Positions 21,001 through 28,650 of a stretch of 64,000 nt of DNA are shown piece by piece. This stretch comes from Jatrophihabitans telluris. Lineage in GTDB: Bacteria > Actinomycetota > Actinomycetes > Mycobacteriales > Jatrophihabitantaceae. Under the pieces are notes generated by a model, which ran no database searches, had not been told where the DNA came from, and saw only the letters and a program-made list of their open reading frames with translations. The DNA lies in assembly GCF_023516435.1 (NCBI RefSeq), contig NZ_CP097332.1, positions 2,728,001-2,792,000 of the forward strand, written 5' to 3'. The translations under genes and the position numbers were made by a program. The number at the start of each line of letters is the position of its first letter. The stretch's first letter is position 1.

Positions 21001-21557
21001 CTGAACTCCGCGGCACTGGCACGGGCGTTGTCGTAGTTGCCGATCCGCAGCCAGGTCTGGATTTCTCCTGAGGGGCACCCGGTCGTCGCGATCAAGCCCT
21101 GGGAATAGGTGTGCAGGAGTTCGCGGTCGGCTCGCGGCTTGTAGAAGAAGCCTTCCAGGCTCGACCGCGAGGACAGTCGGAACAGGTTGTGCATTCCGGT
21201 GGTGTTCTCAGCGAGCAGCGTCATGTGGGTGAACGCCCCGGCACCCGATACGTCGTCCTCGCCGCCGTTGCTCCAGCGCACCCGGGTGCGGTCGCCGCGG
21301 TGGGTGTTGGGTGTGAGGTAGGCCTCCATCCCGATTATGGGATTCACGCCGGCGGCCTTGGCCTGCCGGTAGAAGTCGTAAGCGCCGAAGACGTTGCCGT
21401 GGTCGGTCATCGCCAGCGCCGGCATGCCCATCTCCGCGGTGGTCGCGAAGAGGTCCTTCAGCCGCGCCGCACCGTCGAGCATCGAATACTCGGTGTGGAC
21501 GTGCAGGTGGACGAAGGAGTCGTTGGAACCGGTGTTCGATCCGGTAGGCCCGCTCAT
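18003..21557 (-). CDS. dnaE1: DNA polymerase III alpha subunit
   Basis: Replicative polymerase of 1184 residues. N-terminal PHP domain begins FVHLHVHTEYSMLDGAARL; further PHP metal motifs include MTDHGNVFGAYDFY. The polymerase active site is visible in GPGRGSGAGS and in MPDFDVDFDERRR (the two catalytic aspartates), with the third carboxylate expected near YASCEKLGLIKMDFLG. Helix-hairpin-helix and OB-fold (about residues 980-1070, VTVAGILSGVTRRMTKDG) regions follow, then a C-terminal tau-binding part. Length and composition match DnaE1 rather than DnaE2/ImuC. No LexA box lies in the 240 bp upstream. Confidence 0.98.
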   Translation of the reverse strand: MSGPTGSNTGSNDSFVHLHVHTEYSMLDGAARLKDLFATTAEMGMPALAMTDHGNVFGAYDFYRQAKAAGVNPIIGMEAYLTPNTHRGDRTRVRWSNGGEDDVSGAGAFTHMTLLAENTTGMHNLFRLSSRSSLEGFFYKPRADRELLHTYSQGLIATTGCPSGEIQTWLRIGNYDNARASAAEFRDIFGKDNFFLELMDHGLGIETRVREGLIKLGRDLSLPMIATNDLHYTKPADADAHEVLLCVQSGKTMADPNRFKFDAKDFYLKSPAEMRSLWADKYELREACDNTLLIAERCDVSFNEAANYMPRFPVPEGEDETSWFIKEVEAGLLDRYPHGIPDEVRKQADYEVGVIVQMGFPGYFLVVADFINWAKKNGIRVGPGRGSGAGSMAAYAMRITDLDPLRHGLIFERFLNPDRVSMPDFDVDFDERRRGEVIRYVSDKYGDDRVAQIVTYGTIKAKQAVKDAARVLGYPFAMGDRITKVMPPPVMGKDVPLSKIFDSSHERYGEGGEFRSLYEADPEVKKVVDTAQGLEGLKRQWGVHAAGVIMSSEPLVDVIPIMRREQDGAIITQFDYPSCEKLGLIKMDFLGLRNLTILDDAVANIKANRNHELVLEDLELTDQATYELLARGDTLGVFQLDGGPMRALLRSMRPDNFEDISAVLALYRPGPMGANSHNEYADRKNDRKPVVAIHPELAEPLKDLLGDTYGLIVYQEQVMAIAQQLAGYTLGAADLLRRAMGKKKKSELDAQYEIFSGGMKTNGYSAAAVKALWDVLLPFSDYAFNKAHTAAYGVLSYWTGYLKANYPAEYMAALLTSVKDDKDKMAVYLAECRRMGIKVLPPCVNSSDANFTPTGTDIRFGLSAVRNVGGNVVSSIVARRKEKQSYLDFADYLRKVDAVACNKRTVEALIKSGAFDSLGHTRRGLITVYEQSIDAVVDTKKAEAIGQFDLFGFGTEDSAAETDVFAVRVPDGEWDKSVLLNFEREMLGLYVSDHPLFGVEHILATAAEVSIADLQSDLVNDGQTVTVAGILSGVTRRMTKDGKPWAQVALEDLEGAVEVLFFPASYAQVGMKIAEDAIVVIKGRVDSREDTIRLIGSDLTLPDLTEGPNGPVKLQIAPSRCTPPMVERLRDVLRGHPGTTEVHLELVSGERRHRYKLPDALRVTASPALMGDLKALLGPNSVAG

Positions 21558-21797
21558 GCGGCCGTGCTTGCGAGAACGCCAGAGGTCATGGCGATGCCTT
21601 CTTCCGGATCAGGTGGCGCCCATCGTTCGGGCTGACCAGCGATCTAGATTCTGCACCCCACCTCTGACAGCTTCGGCGTGTCGGCGCGAGCATCGGCGTG
21701 TCGAGCGTGTCGAGCGCGTGGTGGACGGTGGATGGTCCTGTGCGACTCAGCACCACCCACCGTCACCTAACCGATCGGCAGGAGGACCATCGAGTTC

Positions 21798-22136
21798 ATG
21801 TCGATCATCAAAATCAATGCGATCACCGTGGCTGCCGACAGCGGGGACGAGCTTGCCCATCGGTTCGCCGCTCGGGCCGGGGCGGTCGACGACGCCGACG
21901 GTTTCGAGGGTTTCGAGCTGTTGCAACCGACGGACGCACGCACGACGTGGCTGGTGATCACGCGCTGGCGGGACGAGCAGGCGTTCGCGGCCTGGGCCAA
22001 CTCGCCCGCCTTCGGCCGTGGGCATCGAAGTGAGCATCAACCCGAGGGTGAGACTTCTGAACCACCGAAACGGCCGGTGGGGCTCAGCAGTGAGCTGTGG
22101 AGCTACACGGTCGCGGGCGGAACGGGTTCACCCTGA
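21798..22136 (+). CDS. MhuD-like haem-degrading monooxygenase
   Basis: ABM-fold protein of 112 residues. The start MSIIKINAITV and the spacing of Asn7, Trp66 and His76 match the haem-ligand and ruffling residues known for mycobacterial MhuD (Asn7, Trp66, His75), within DGFEGFELLQP, WLVITRWRDEQAFAAWANSPAF and GHRSEH. MhuD cleaves haem without releasing CO, giving mycobilin and iron. A strong AGGAGG lies 11 bp before the ATG. The residues from about 80 on are low in similarity. It is a lone plus-strand gene between dnaE and rluD; there are no haem-uptake genes beside it. Confidence 0.85.
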   Translation: MSIIKINAITVAADSGDELAHRFAARAGAVDDADGFEGFELLQPTDARTTWLVITRWRDEQAFAAWANSPAFGRGHRSEHQPEGETSEPPKRPVGLSSELWSYTVAGGTGSP

Positions 22137-22187
22137 TCTCGCCACCCTCCGGGGTCGGGACTGTAAGTGCCGTCGCGGCAACCGTTG

Positions 22188-23117
22188 TCATGCCTCGGCC
22201 TCCAGCACGTCCAGCGCCCTCTGGAGATCGGCCGGGAACGGCGAAACGACCCTGACCCGCTCCCCCGAGGTCGGATGGTCGAAGCCGAGCTCGCGGGCGT
22301 GCAGCCATTGCCGCGTCAGCCCGAGGTGCCGGCTCAGGACCGGATCCGCGCCGTAGAGGGCGTCCCCGCAACACGGGTGCCGCATCGCGGCCAGGTGCAC
22401 CCGAATCTGATGGGTACGTCCGGTTTCCAGGTGGACGTCGAGCAGCGTCGCCGCGCGGTAGGCCTGCACCGTCTCATAGTGCGTCACGCTGTCCCGGCCG
22501 TCGGCGACCACCGCGAATTTCCACTCCGAGGACGGATGACGGCCCAGCGGCGCGTCGATGGTTCCGCTGGTCGGATCCGGATGGCCCTGAACGAGTGCCG
22601 AATACAGTTTCTCCACCGTGCGTTCCTTGAACGCCCGTTTCAGCACGGTGTAGGCGATCTCGCTCTTGGCGACCACCATGACTCCCGTGGTTCCGGCGTC
22701 GAGTCGATGGACGACACCCTGCCGTTCGGGGGCGCCGGAGGTGGAGATCCGGTATCCCATCGCGGCCAGGCCCTGGACGACGGTAGGCCCGTCCCACCCG
22801 ATCGTGGGGTGAGCGGCCACGCCCACCGGCTTGTCCACCACGACCACGTCGGCGTCGTCGTACAGCACGACCAGTCCGTCCACCGCCTGGGCCGGGGCCG
22901 TGCTGAGGTCCACCGGGTCGGGAATCGTGATCTCCAGCCAGGAGCCGGCTACCACCTTCGACGACCGGGCGGGCATCGAGCCGTCGACGCTGACCGCACC
23001 GTCATCGATGAGGTCCGCCGCGGCGGTCCGGGACAGGCCGAACAATCGGGAGATGGCCACGTCCAGGCGCAGCCCCTCCAAGCCGTCAGGGACCGGCACC
23101 ATCCGGCTGTCAGGCAT
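22188..23117 (-). CDS. rluD: 23S rRNA pseudouridine synthase, RluD family
   Basis: About 309 residues from ATG 23117 ([15 protein letters not shown]). An N-terminal S4 RNA-binding domain ([27 protein letters not shown]) is followed by the RluA/RluD catalytic domain: [13 protein letters not shown], then [16 protein letters not shown] with the catalytic Asp, the Tyr-containing [10 protein letters not shown], and [11 protein letters not shown]. Expected to modify helix 69 uridines in 23S rRNA. It overlaps the lspA stop by 8 bp, and the lspA-rluD pairing is typical. The frame is open to 23300, antisense-free but without homology, so the shorter start is preferred. Confidence 0.94.
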   Translation of the reverse strand: MPDSRMVPVPDGLEGLRLDVAISRLFGLSRTAAADLIDDGAVSVDGSMPARSSKVVAGSWLEITIPDPVDLSTAPAQAVDGLVVLYDDADVVVVDKPVGVAAHPTIGWDGPTVVQGLAAMGYRISTSGAPERQGVVHRLDAGTTGVMVVAKSEIAYTVLKRAFKERTVEKLYSALVQGHPDPTSGTIDAPLGRHPSSEWKFAVVADGRDSVTHYETVQAYRAATLLDVHLETGRTHQIRVHLAAMRHPCCGDALYGADPVLSRHLGLTRQWLHARELGFDHPTSGERVRVVSPFPADLQRALDVLEAEA

Positions 23118-23868
23118 CGGTCGTCCGCTCCGCGGCACCGGGAGTGACCGTACCGCCGCCGGAGGTTTCCGGTCCTGGGCCGCGGTCGGGCTCGTCCGCC
23201 GCAGGGCCCGGACTGCTTTCACCGACACCATCGCGCTGAGTGGGGTCGCGCTGAGTGGGGTTGCGCGGAGTAGGGGCGCTGTCGTCGTCGTCGCCGTCAT
23301 CGTCGTCGTCGTCGGCGATCGGATTCCGTCCGCCGTTGAAGTCCACCCCGCGAACGGACAGCAGGACCGCGACCGCCCCGCCGACGACGATGCACGAGTC
23401 GGCCAGATTGAAGATCGGGTAGTACTTTCCGGCGTCGCCGAACACCGAGATCCAGTCGACCACGTGCCCGCGTCCCGGTCCCGGGGAACGGAACAGCCGG
23501 TCGACCAGATTTCCGAGGGCGCCGCCGAGGACGAGGCCGAGAGCGACCGCCCACGCGGTCGAGGTCAGGCGCCGCGCGGCACGAAGGATCACCGCGACCA
23601 CGATCAATGCGATGGCGGTGAGCGCGACCGTGGCGCCCGTCCCGACCGAGAACGCGGCCCCGGAGTTGCGGGCCTGGTCGAGATAGACCAGGCCTCCGAG
23701 CAGCTTGATGCCAGGTTCGGTTGCCGAAATGTGGGCGACGACCAACAACTTGGAGATCGCGTCGGCGGCCAGGGCAAGCCCGGCAACCGCGGCGAAGATG
23801 CCGATCTTGGTCGGCCGGCGGGCGGTCCGTGGAGCGGGGGCAGCCGGTTCGGTCCCGGGAGAGGTCAC
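23110..23868 (-). CDS. lspA: Lipoprotein signal peptidase with acidic repeat tail
   Basis: Inner-membrane aspartyl peptidase (signal peptidase II) that cleaves prolipoproteins after lipidation. Four helices (about 23-43, 82-95, 103-124 and 155-172). The catalytic aspartates are in GNLVDRLF (about residue 121) and [11 protein letters not shown] (about 154), with the NSGAAFS segment before. The family ends near residue 172. Here a further 75 residues follow, starting with a run of nearly uninterrupted aspartates ([13 protein letters not shown]), then two PTQRD repeats and a Gly/Pro/Glu-rich end. GTG start. Coupled to rluD. Confidence 0.94.
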   Translation of the reverse strand: MTSPGTEPAAPAPRTARRPTKIGIFAAVAGLALAADAISKLLVVAHISATEPGIKLLGGLVYLDQARNSGAAFSVGTGATVALTAIALIVVAVILRAARRLTSTAWAVALGLVLGGALGNLVDRLFRSPGPGRGHVVDWISVFGDAGKYYPIFNLADSCIVVGGAVAVLLSVRGVDFNGGRNPIADDDDDDGDDDDSAPTPRNPTQRDPTQRDGVGESSPGPAADEPDRGPGPETSGGGTVTPGAAERTTDA

Positions 23869-23900
23869 AGGGGCATTCTCCCCTACCGGCTCCGGTCAGC

Positions 23901-24809
23901 TCAGCGGCGCTCCTCGCGCGCCTTGCACGCCGCGTCCAGGGTGGCCATCGGCAACGCCTGCAGCCGCGCCTTGGGGATGGGTTTGCCGCAGTTCTCGCAC
24001 AGGCCGTAGGTGCCGGAGTCGATTCGCTCGATGGCGTGCTCGATCTGGACGATCAGGTCGTGCCGGTTGTTGGCGATCGATTGTTCCTGCTCCCGCTCGA
24101 AGGTCTTGCTCCCAGCGTCGGCCTGGTCGTCGCCGGCCCCGTCCGTGTTGGTCGTCTGCAGTTCGTTGAGCTGCACCATGGACCGGTCGTAATCGCTACG
24201 CAGGCCGTGCAACTCGGCTTCCAACTGCGATCGCAGGGCCTGCAGTTCCTTCGGCGTCAGCTCGGGCTTCGCCGCGGCAACGGCCGCCTTGGTGACCGCG
24301 GCCGATGCGGACTTCTTAACGGGCGCCGCCTTGGTCGCCGGCGCTGCCTTCTTGACCGGCGCCGCCTTGGTCGCCGGCGCTGCCTTCTTGACCGGCGCTG
24401 CCTTCTTGACCGGCGCTGCCGTCTTGACCGGCGCTGCCTTCTTGGCCGGCGCTGCCGTCTTGACCGGCGCCGCCTTCTTGACCGGCGCTGCCGTCTTGAC
24501 CGGCGCTGCCTTCTTGACCGGCGCTGCCGTCTTGACCGGCGCCGCCTTCTTGACCGGCGCTGCCTTCTTGACCGGCGCTGCCGTCTTGACCGGCGCCGCC
24601 TTCTTGACCGGCGCCGCCTTCTTGACCGGCGCTGCCTTCTTGACCGGCGCCGCCTTCTTGACCGGCGCCGCCTTCTTGACCGGCGCCGCCTTCTTCGCGG
24701 GACTCACCGTGGTCGCCACCTTCCGAGCCGGTGCTTTGGCAGCCGCGACCGCGGTGGACCCCGTTGCCCGCCGCAAGGCCTGACCGATCCGTCCCCGAAC
24801 TCCCGCCAT
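23901..24809 (-). CDS. DksA/TraR-like zinc-finger protein with Lys/Ala/Pro repeat domain
   Basis: About 302 residues from ATG 24809, chosen because GGAGAGG lies six bases upstream. N-terminal 38 residues are basic; residues 39-164 are 21 hexapeptides of the form K-[KT]-A-A-P-V, histone H1-like; the C-terminal domain (about 165-302) has the coiled-coil hairpin (ELTPKELQALRSQLEAEL) and the TraR/DksA finger GTYGLCENCGKPIPKARLQALP. The finger has Cys271, Cys274 and Cys295, but the usual third cysteine is Asp (about 292). Mycobacterial/streptomycete relatives are RNA-polymerase-binding or nucleoid proteins by family; role here is unproven. Positioned between lspA and the ileS T-box. Confidence 0.86.
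   Translation of the reverse strand: MAGVRGRIGQALRRATGSTAVAAAKAPARKVATTVSPAKKAAPVKKAAPVKKAAPVKKAAPVKKAAPVKKAAPVKTAAPVKKAAPVKKAAPVKTAAPVKKAAPVKTAAPVKKAAPVKTAAPAKKAAPVKTAAPVKKAAPVKKAAPATKAAPVKKAAPATKAAPVKKSASAAVTKAAVAAAKPELTPKELQALRSQLEAELHGLRSDYDRSMVQLNELQTTNTDGAGDDQADAGSKTFEREQEQSIANNRHDLIVQIEHAIERIDSGTYGLCENCGKPIPKARLQALPMATLDAACKAREERR
24318..24695 (-). repeat. 18-bp coding tandem repeat, 21 units (KKAAPV/KTAAPV)
   Basis: Twenty-one consecutive in-frame 18-bp units inside the TraR-like gene. Unit consensus on the plus strand is ttcttgaccggcgcYgcc. Variants differ mainly at the second Lys/Thr codon (AAG versus ACG) and at Val/Ala; the near identity of third-codon positions points to recent unit duplication. 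The copy number is likely to vary between strains. Confidence 0.95.
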
Positions 24810-24987
24810 GGCGAACCTCTCCGAAAGCCTCGTGCGATCCGATGAACATTTGTCTAGTAAACGAACCGGAGCGCTCACGATACGAGCGCGGTGATCTTCG
24901 CGCTAGAGCCACGTCTGCGTCCGCGGCGCCGCCATATCTATACCAGCCGGACCAAACGGACTGCGTCGGGGCACGCCGCATACCGAC
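24810..24987. other. Divergent gap between the TraR-like gene and the ileS leader
   Basis: No gene is visible. It must contain the promoter of the TraR-like gene on the minus strand, but no convincing -35/-10 pair is seen. A small inverted repeat, GCGCTC (24871-24876) with GAGCGC (24884-24889), could be an operator or a short hairpin. Confidence 0.4.
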
Positions 24988-25016
24988 GTGATCCCCACCC
25001 CGACTGCCTCTAGACT
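24988..25016 (+). promoter_or_regulatory. Candidate ileS promoter
   Basis: GTGATC (24988-24993) and TAGACT (25011-25016) are 17 bp apart, a reasonable actinobacterial sigma-A promoter. Transcription would begin around 25022-25025, just where the T-box leader begins. Confidence 0.55.
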
Positions 25017-25023
25017 CGGTACG

Positions 25024-25293
25024 GGCGCTGACGAGGACAAGTAGCGCCGGAAACGAGCCAAAGCGACCCGGGGACGGTGCGAGCCCGGGGGCCACGCCCG
25101 GCGGCGAAATCACCTTCGAGCCCGCGGAAGAACGCCGACCGCCATCAAGGCCGGCCAGTAGAGCCGCTGCACCAGCAAGAGCGGGCGTCGATCGCTGACG
25201 CCAAGAGGGGTGGTACCGCGGCGGCTTCCGTCGTCCCTTCACCAAATGCATCGTCGGCACCGGCCGGCGGTCGAGGCGAAGGAGAACCACCGG
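25024..25293 (+). promoter_or_regulatory. T-box riboswitch (ileS, translational type)
   Basis: The T-box signature AGGGGTGGTACCGCGG lies at 25206-25221, with UGGU (25211-25214) able to pair with the ACCA end of uncharged tRNA-Ile. A candidate isoleucine specifier ATC is at 25109-25111 in the context GGCGAAATCACC, within a short stem I as known for actinobacterial ileS leaders. The stem CGGCGG/CCGUCG after the T-box forms the antisequestrator. CCCTTC (25235-25240) can pair either with the AGGGG of that structure or with GAAGG (25278-25282) of the ileS Shine-Dalgarno, so control is probably at translation. No terminator run of U is present. Confidence 0.88.
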
Positions 25294-28200
25294 ATGACGT
25301 CGTACCGCCCGGACCAGACGAGCGCCGAAACCGCGCCCCCCGCTTACCGCGCGCTGCCCGCCCACGTCGATCTGGCCGCGACCGATCACGAGGTGATCGA
25401 ATTCTGGCGACGCGCGGACGTCTTCCGACGCAGCCTGGCCCAGACCGAGGGCGGCCCCCGCTACACCTTCTACGAAGGTCCGCCGACGGCTAACGGCACG
25501 CCGGGCACCCACCACATCGAGGCTCGGGCGTTCAAGGATCTCTTCCCCCGGTTCAAGACGATGAAGGGTTATCACGTCCCCCGCATGGCGGGCTGGGACT
25601 GCCACGGTCTTCCGGTGGAGCTGGCGGTCGAGAAGCAGCTCGGGTTCACCGGAAAGCCCGACATCGAGCGCTTCGGCATCGCGGAGTTCAACGCGGCCTG
25701 CCGCACGGAGGTCCAGCGCAACGTCGACCAGTTCCTGGCCATGAGTGAGCGCATGGGCTACTGGGCCGATTACGACAACGCCTACTGGACGATGAACGCC
25801 TCCTACATCGAGTCGGTCTGGTGGGCCCTCAAACAGATCTTCGACCAGGGCCTGCTGGTCGAGGACCATCGGGTGGCCCCGTACTGCCCCCGGTGTGGCA
25901 CCGGGCTGTCCGACCACGAGGTGGCCCAGGGCTACGAGACCGTGGTCGACCCCTCGGTGTACGTGACGTTCCCGCTCACCTCGGGTCCCTACGCGGGCGA
26001 AGCGTCTCTCTTGGTGTGGACGACGACGCCCTGGACCCTCGTCTCCAACACCGCCGTCGCGGTCAATCCCGAGGTCACCTACCTGGTCGTGCGGACGGTC
26101 GGCGGCGAGCGGGAGCCGGCGCAGACGCTGGTCGTAGCCGCTCCGCTGGTCGACAAGGCCCTCAACGGCGCCGAGTACTCCGAGCTCGCGCGGCTTCCAG
26201 GACGCGACCTGGAGCGCTGGACCTACCAGCGGCCCTTCGAGTTCGTCCCCATCGGCGATGCCGAGAACCCCGCGCACTATGTGGTCCTGGCCGACTACGT
26301 GACCACCGAGGACGGCTCCGGCCTGGTGCATCAGGCACCGGCCTTCGGAGCCGACGACCTCGCAACCTGCCGCACCTACGGGCTGCCGGTGGTCAATCCG
26401 GTTGGCAAGGACGGCCACTTCCTCGCCGATGTTCCGGTCGTCGGCGGCGTCTTCTTCAAAGACGCCGACGCCGAACTGGTGCGCCTGCTTCGCGATGCCG
26501 GCTTGCTGCTGCGGCATGTGAACTACGAGCACGCCTATCCCCATTGCTGGCGTTGCCACACGCCGCTGATGTATTACGCGCTGCCCTCGTTCTACATCCG
26601 CACCACCGCCCGCAAGGACGAGCTGCTGCGTGAGAACGAGCGCACGAACTGGTACCCGGAGACGATCAAGCACGGTCGGTACGGCGACTGGCTCGACAAC
26701 AACATCGACTGGGCGCTGTCGCGGGATCGGTACTGGGGCACCCCGCTACCGATCTGGCGCAACGATGCCGACCCCACCCACCTCGTCTGCGTCGGTTCCC
26801 TCGCCGAGTTGTCCGCGCTGACGGGCCAGGACCTGTCCGAGCTCGACCCACACCGGCCGTTCGTCGACGCCCCGACCTTCACGCTGCCGGACGTGGCGGG
26901 CACTTTCCACCGAGTTCCGCAGGTGATCGACGGATGGTTCGACTCCGGCTCGATGCCCTTCGCCCAGTTCGGGGCGCCGCACCGCAACGCCGAGCTGGCG
27001 AAGGCGGCCTATCCGGCGGACTTCATCTCCGAGGCGATCGACCAGACGCGAGGCTGGTTCTACACACTGATGGTGGTGGGAACGCTGGTCTTCGACCAGT
27101 CCAGCTACCGCAATGTCGTGTGCTTGGGGCACATCCTGGCCGAGGACGGCCGCAAGATGAGCAAGCACCTGGGAAACATCCTCGAACCGATCTCGCTGAT
27201 GGACCAGCACGGGGCCGACGCCGTGCGGTGGTTCATGCTGGCCGGCGGTTCGCCCTGGTCGGCACGGCGGGTCGGCCACAAGAACCTTGAGGAGATCGCC
27301 TCCAAGGTGCTGCGAACGTACTGGTCGATTGCCTCGTTCCAGTCGCTCTATGCCCGCGCCAACGACTGGACGCCGGGGACCGCTCACGGACTGGAGCCCA
27401 CCGCGCTGGACCGCTGGGCGACCAACGAGACACATCGAGTTGCGCTCGAGGTCGATGACGCTCTGGAGGCCTACGACCCGGCGCGTGCGGGGCGCGCCCT
27501 GGCTGGTCTCATCGATGACCTGTCGAACTGGTACGTCCGCCGCTCCCGTCGGCGTTTCTGGGACGGTGACCCCGCTGCCCTGCAGACGCTGCACGACTGC
27601 CTCGATGTGCTCACCCGGCTACTCGCGCCGTTCGTCCCGTTCGTCACCGAGCGGGTTTGGGGCGCGCTGTTCGCGCAGAGCACCGGCGTCGAATCCGTCC
27701 ACCTGGCGCCCTGGCCCGAGCGCTCGGTCTCGGTCGACTCCGAGCTGTCCGAGCAGGTCGCCCTGGTGCGACGGATCGTCGAGCTCGGACGAGCCGCGCG
27801 GGCCGAATCGAAGGTGAAGACGCGCCAGCCGCTGGCTCGTGCTCTGGTTTCGGCGCCAGGCTGGGATCGCATACCGGACCCGCTCAAGGCGGAGGTCACC
27901 GACGAGCTCAACGTGCTGGAACTGGCCGCACTGGCTGATGCCGAGGATCTGGTCGACGTGTCGGTCAAGCCGAACTTCCGGGCCCTGGGCAAACGGTTCG
28001 GCTCAGGGACGAAGGACGTCGCCACGGCTATCTCCGCGGGCGATCCCACCGCCCTCGCGCACGCGGTCCGGCAGGGCGGTTCCGCGACGGTCACGGTGGG
28101 TGGCGAGGAGATCAGGGTGGGCTCGGACGAGCTGATCGTGACCGAGGCGCCGCGGTCGGGCTGGGCGGTCACCAGCGAAGGGGCCGAGACTGTCGCCCTC

Positions 28201-28551
28201 GACCTGGAACTGACCGGTGAGCTACGGCGTCTCGGGCTGCTGCGCGACGTGATCCGTCTGGTGCAGGAGGCCCGCAAGAACGCCGGGTTCGAGGTGACCG
28301 ACCGGATCCAGCTGCGCTGGCGGGTCGGCGGTTCACCCGATCCGGCCGAAGCGATCCGGCACCACGCGACGGAACTGGCCACCGAGGTGCTGGCTACCGA
28401 CATCGTCGAGGGCGCCGTCGACACCAGTCCCGATCGAAACATCGCCGGCAACAGTGACGACGCCATCGCGAGTGCTCCGACGTCCGATGCCGACTGGTTC
28501 TCCGGTCACGACGAGGAGATGGGCCTGCATTTCTGGATCCGCCGCAGCTGA
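25294..28551 (+). CDS. ileS: Isoleucyl-tRNA synthetase
   Basis: Class I synthetase of 1085 residues that charges tRNA-Ile. ATG 25294 has GGAG nine bases upstream. The first signature reads GPPTANGTPGTHHIEARAFKD, so the HIGH position is G71-T-H-H74; the second is GRKMSKHLGN (Lys621). The CP1 editing domain contains LLVWTTTPWTLVSNTAVAVNP; GWDCHGLPVELAVEKQLG and RGWFYTLMVVGT are typical IleRS. The long form with a C-terminal extension fits the eukaryote-like IleRS2 group found in actinobacteria, which is naturally less sensitive to mupirocin. Expression is likely set by tRNA-Ile charging via the T-box upstream. Confidence 0.97.
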   Translation: MTSYRPDQTSAETAPPAYRALPAHVDLAATDHEVIEFWRRADVFRRSLAQTEGGPRYTFYEGPPTANGTPGTHHIEARAFKDLFPRFKTMKGYHVPRMAGWDCHGLPVELAVEKQLGFTGKPDIERFGIAEFNAACRTEVQRNVDQFLAMSERMGYWADYDNAYWTMNASYIESVWWALKQIFDQGLLVEDHRVAPYCPRCGTGLSDHEVAQGYETVVDPSVYVTFPLTSGPYAGEASLLVWTTTPWTLVSNTAVAVNPEVTYLVVRTVGGEREPAQTLVVAAPLVDKALNGAEYSELARLPGRDLERWTYQRPFEFVPIGDAENPAHYVVLADYVTTEDGSGLVHQAPAFGADDLATCRTYGLPVVNPVGKDGHFLADVPVVGGVFFKDADAELVRLLRDAGLLLRHVNYEHAYPHCWRCHTPLMYYALPSFYIRTTARKDELLRENERTNWYPETIKHGRYGDWLDNNIDWALSRDRYWGTPLPIWRNDADPTHLVCVGSLAELSALTGQDLSELDPHRPFVDAPTFTLPDVAGTFHRVPQVIDGWFDSGSMPFAQFGAPHRNAELAKAAYPADFISEAIDQTRGWFYTLMVVGTLVFDQSSYRNVVCLGHILAEDGRKMSKHLGNILEPISLMDQHGADAVRWFMLAGGSPWSARRVGHKNLEEIASKVLRTYWSIASFQSLYARANDWTPGTAHGLEPTALDRWATNETHRVALEVDDALEAYDPARAGRALAGLIDDLSNWYVRRSRRRFWDGDPAALQTLHDCLDVLTRLLAPFVPFVTERVWGALFAQSTGVESVHLAPWPERSVSVDSELSEQVALVRRIVELGRAARAESKVKTRQPLARALVSAPGWDRIPDPLKAEVTDELNVLELAALADAEDLVDVSVKPNFRALGKRFGSGTKDVATAISAGDPTALAHAVRQGGSATVTVGGEEIRVGSDELIVTEAPRSGWAVTSEGAETVALDLELTGELRRLGLLRDVIRLVQEARKNAGFEVTDRIQLRWRVGGSPDPAEAIRHHATELATEVLATDIVEGAVDTSPDRNIAGNSDDAIASAPTSDADWFSGHDEEMGLHFWIRRS

Positions 28552-28576
28552 CCGCGGTCCTGCTGCCCAGCTCGAC

Positions 28577-28650
28577 GTTGAGGTTGCCCTTGTTGCGCGC
28601 ATTCCCGCGTTGAGGTTGCCCTTGTTGCGCGCAACAAGGGCAACCTCAAC
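28577..28650. repeat. Dispersed short repeat: two direct copies and one inverted copy forming a 42-bp palindrome
   Basis: GTTGAGGTTGCCCTTGTTGC occurs at 28577-28596 and 28609-28628, and its reverse complement at 28631-28650. The second and third copies form a perfect 42-bp palindrome (28609-28650) with no loop. It lies between the ileS stop (28551) and the stop of the opposite-strand gene (28646), so it could act as a bidirectional terminator. The same 20-mer recurs inside ftsI (46426-46512). Confidence 0.9.

Noticed and set aside
21558-21797. LexA box ahead of dnaE1
   Set aside because: No TCGAAC-N4-GTTCGA-like pair is present; the polymerase is DnaE1, not the SOS-linked DnaE2.
24318-24695. 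CRISPR-like or satellite array
   Set aside because: Contiguous 18-bp units with no spacers, in frame within the TraR-like gene; it is a coding tandem repeat.
24316-26673. A 785-codon minus-strand open frame across the T-box and ileS
   Set aside because: Antisense to ileS; its Gly/Gln/Glu-Ala repeat end is only the other frame of the TraR tandem repeat.
28609-28650. Transposon end or attachment site
   Set aside because: No transposase, integrase or target duplication nearby; a short dispersed repeat or terminator fits better.
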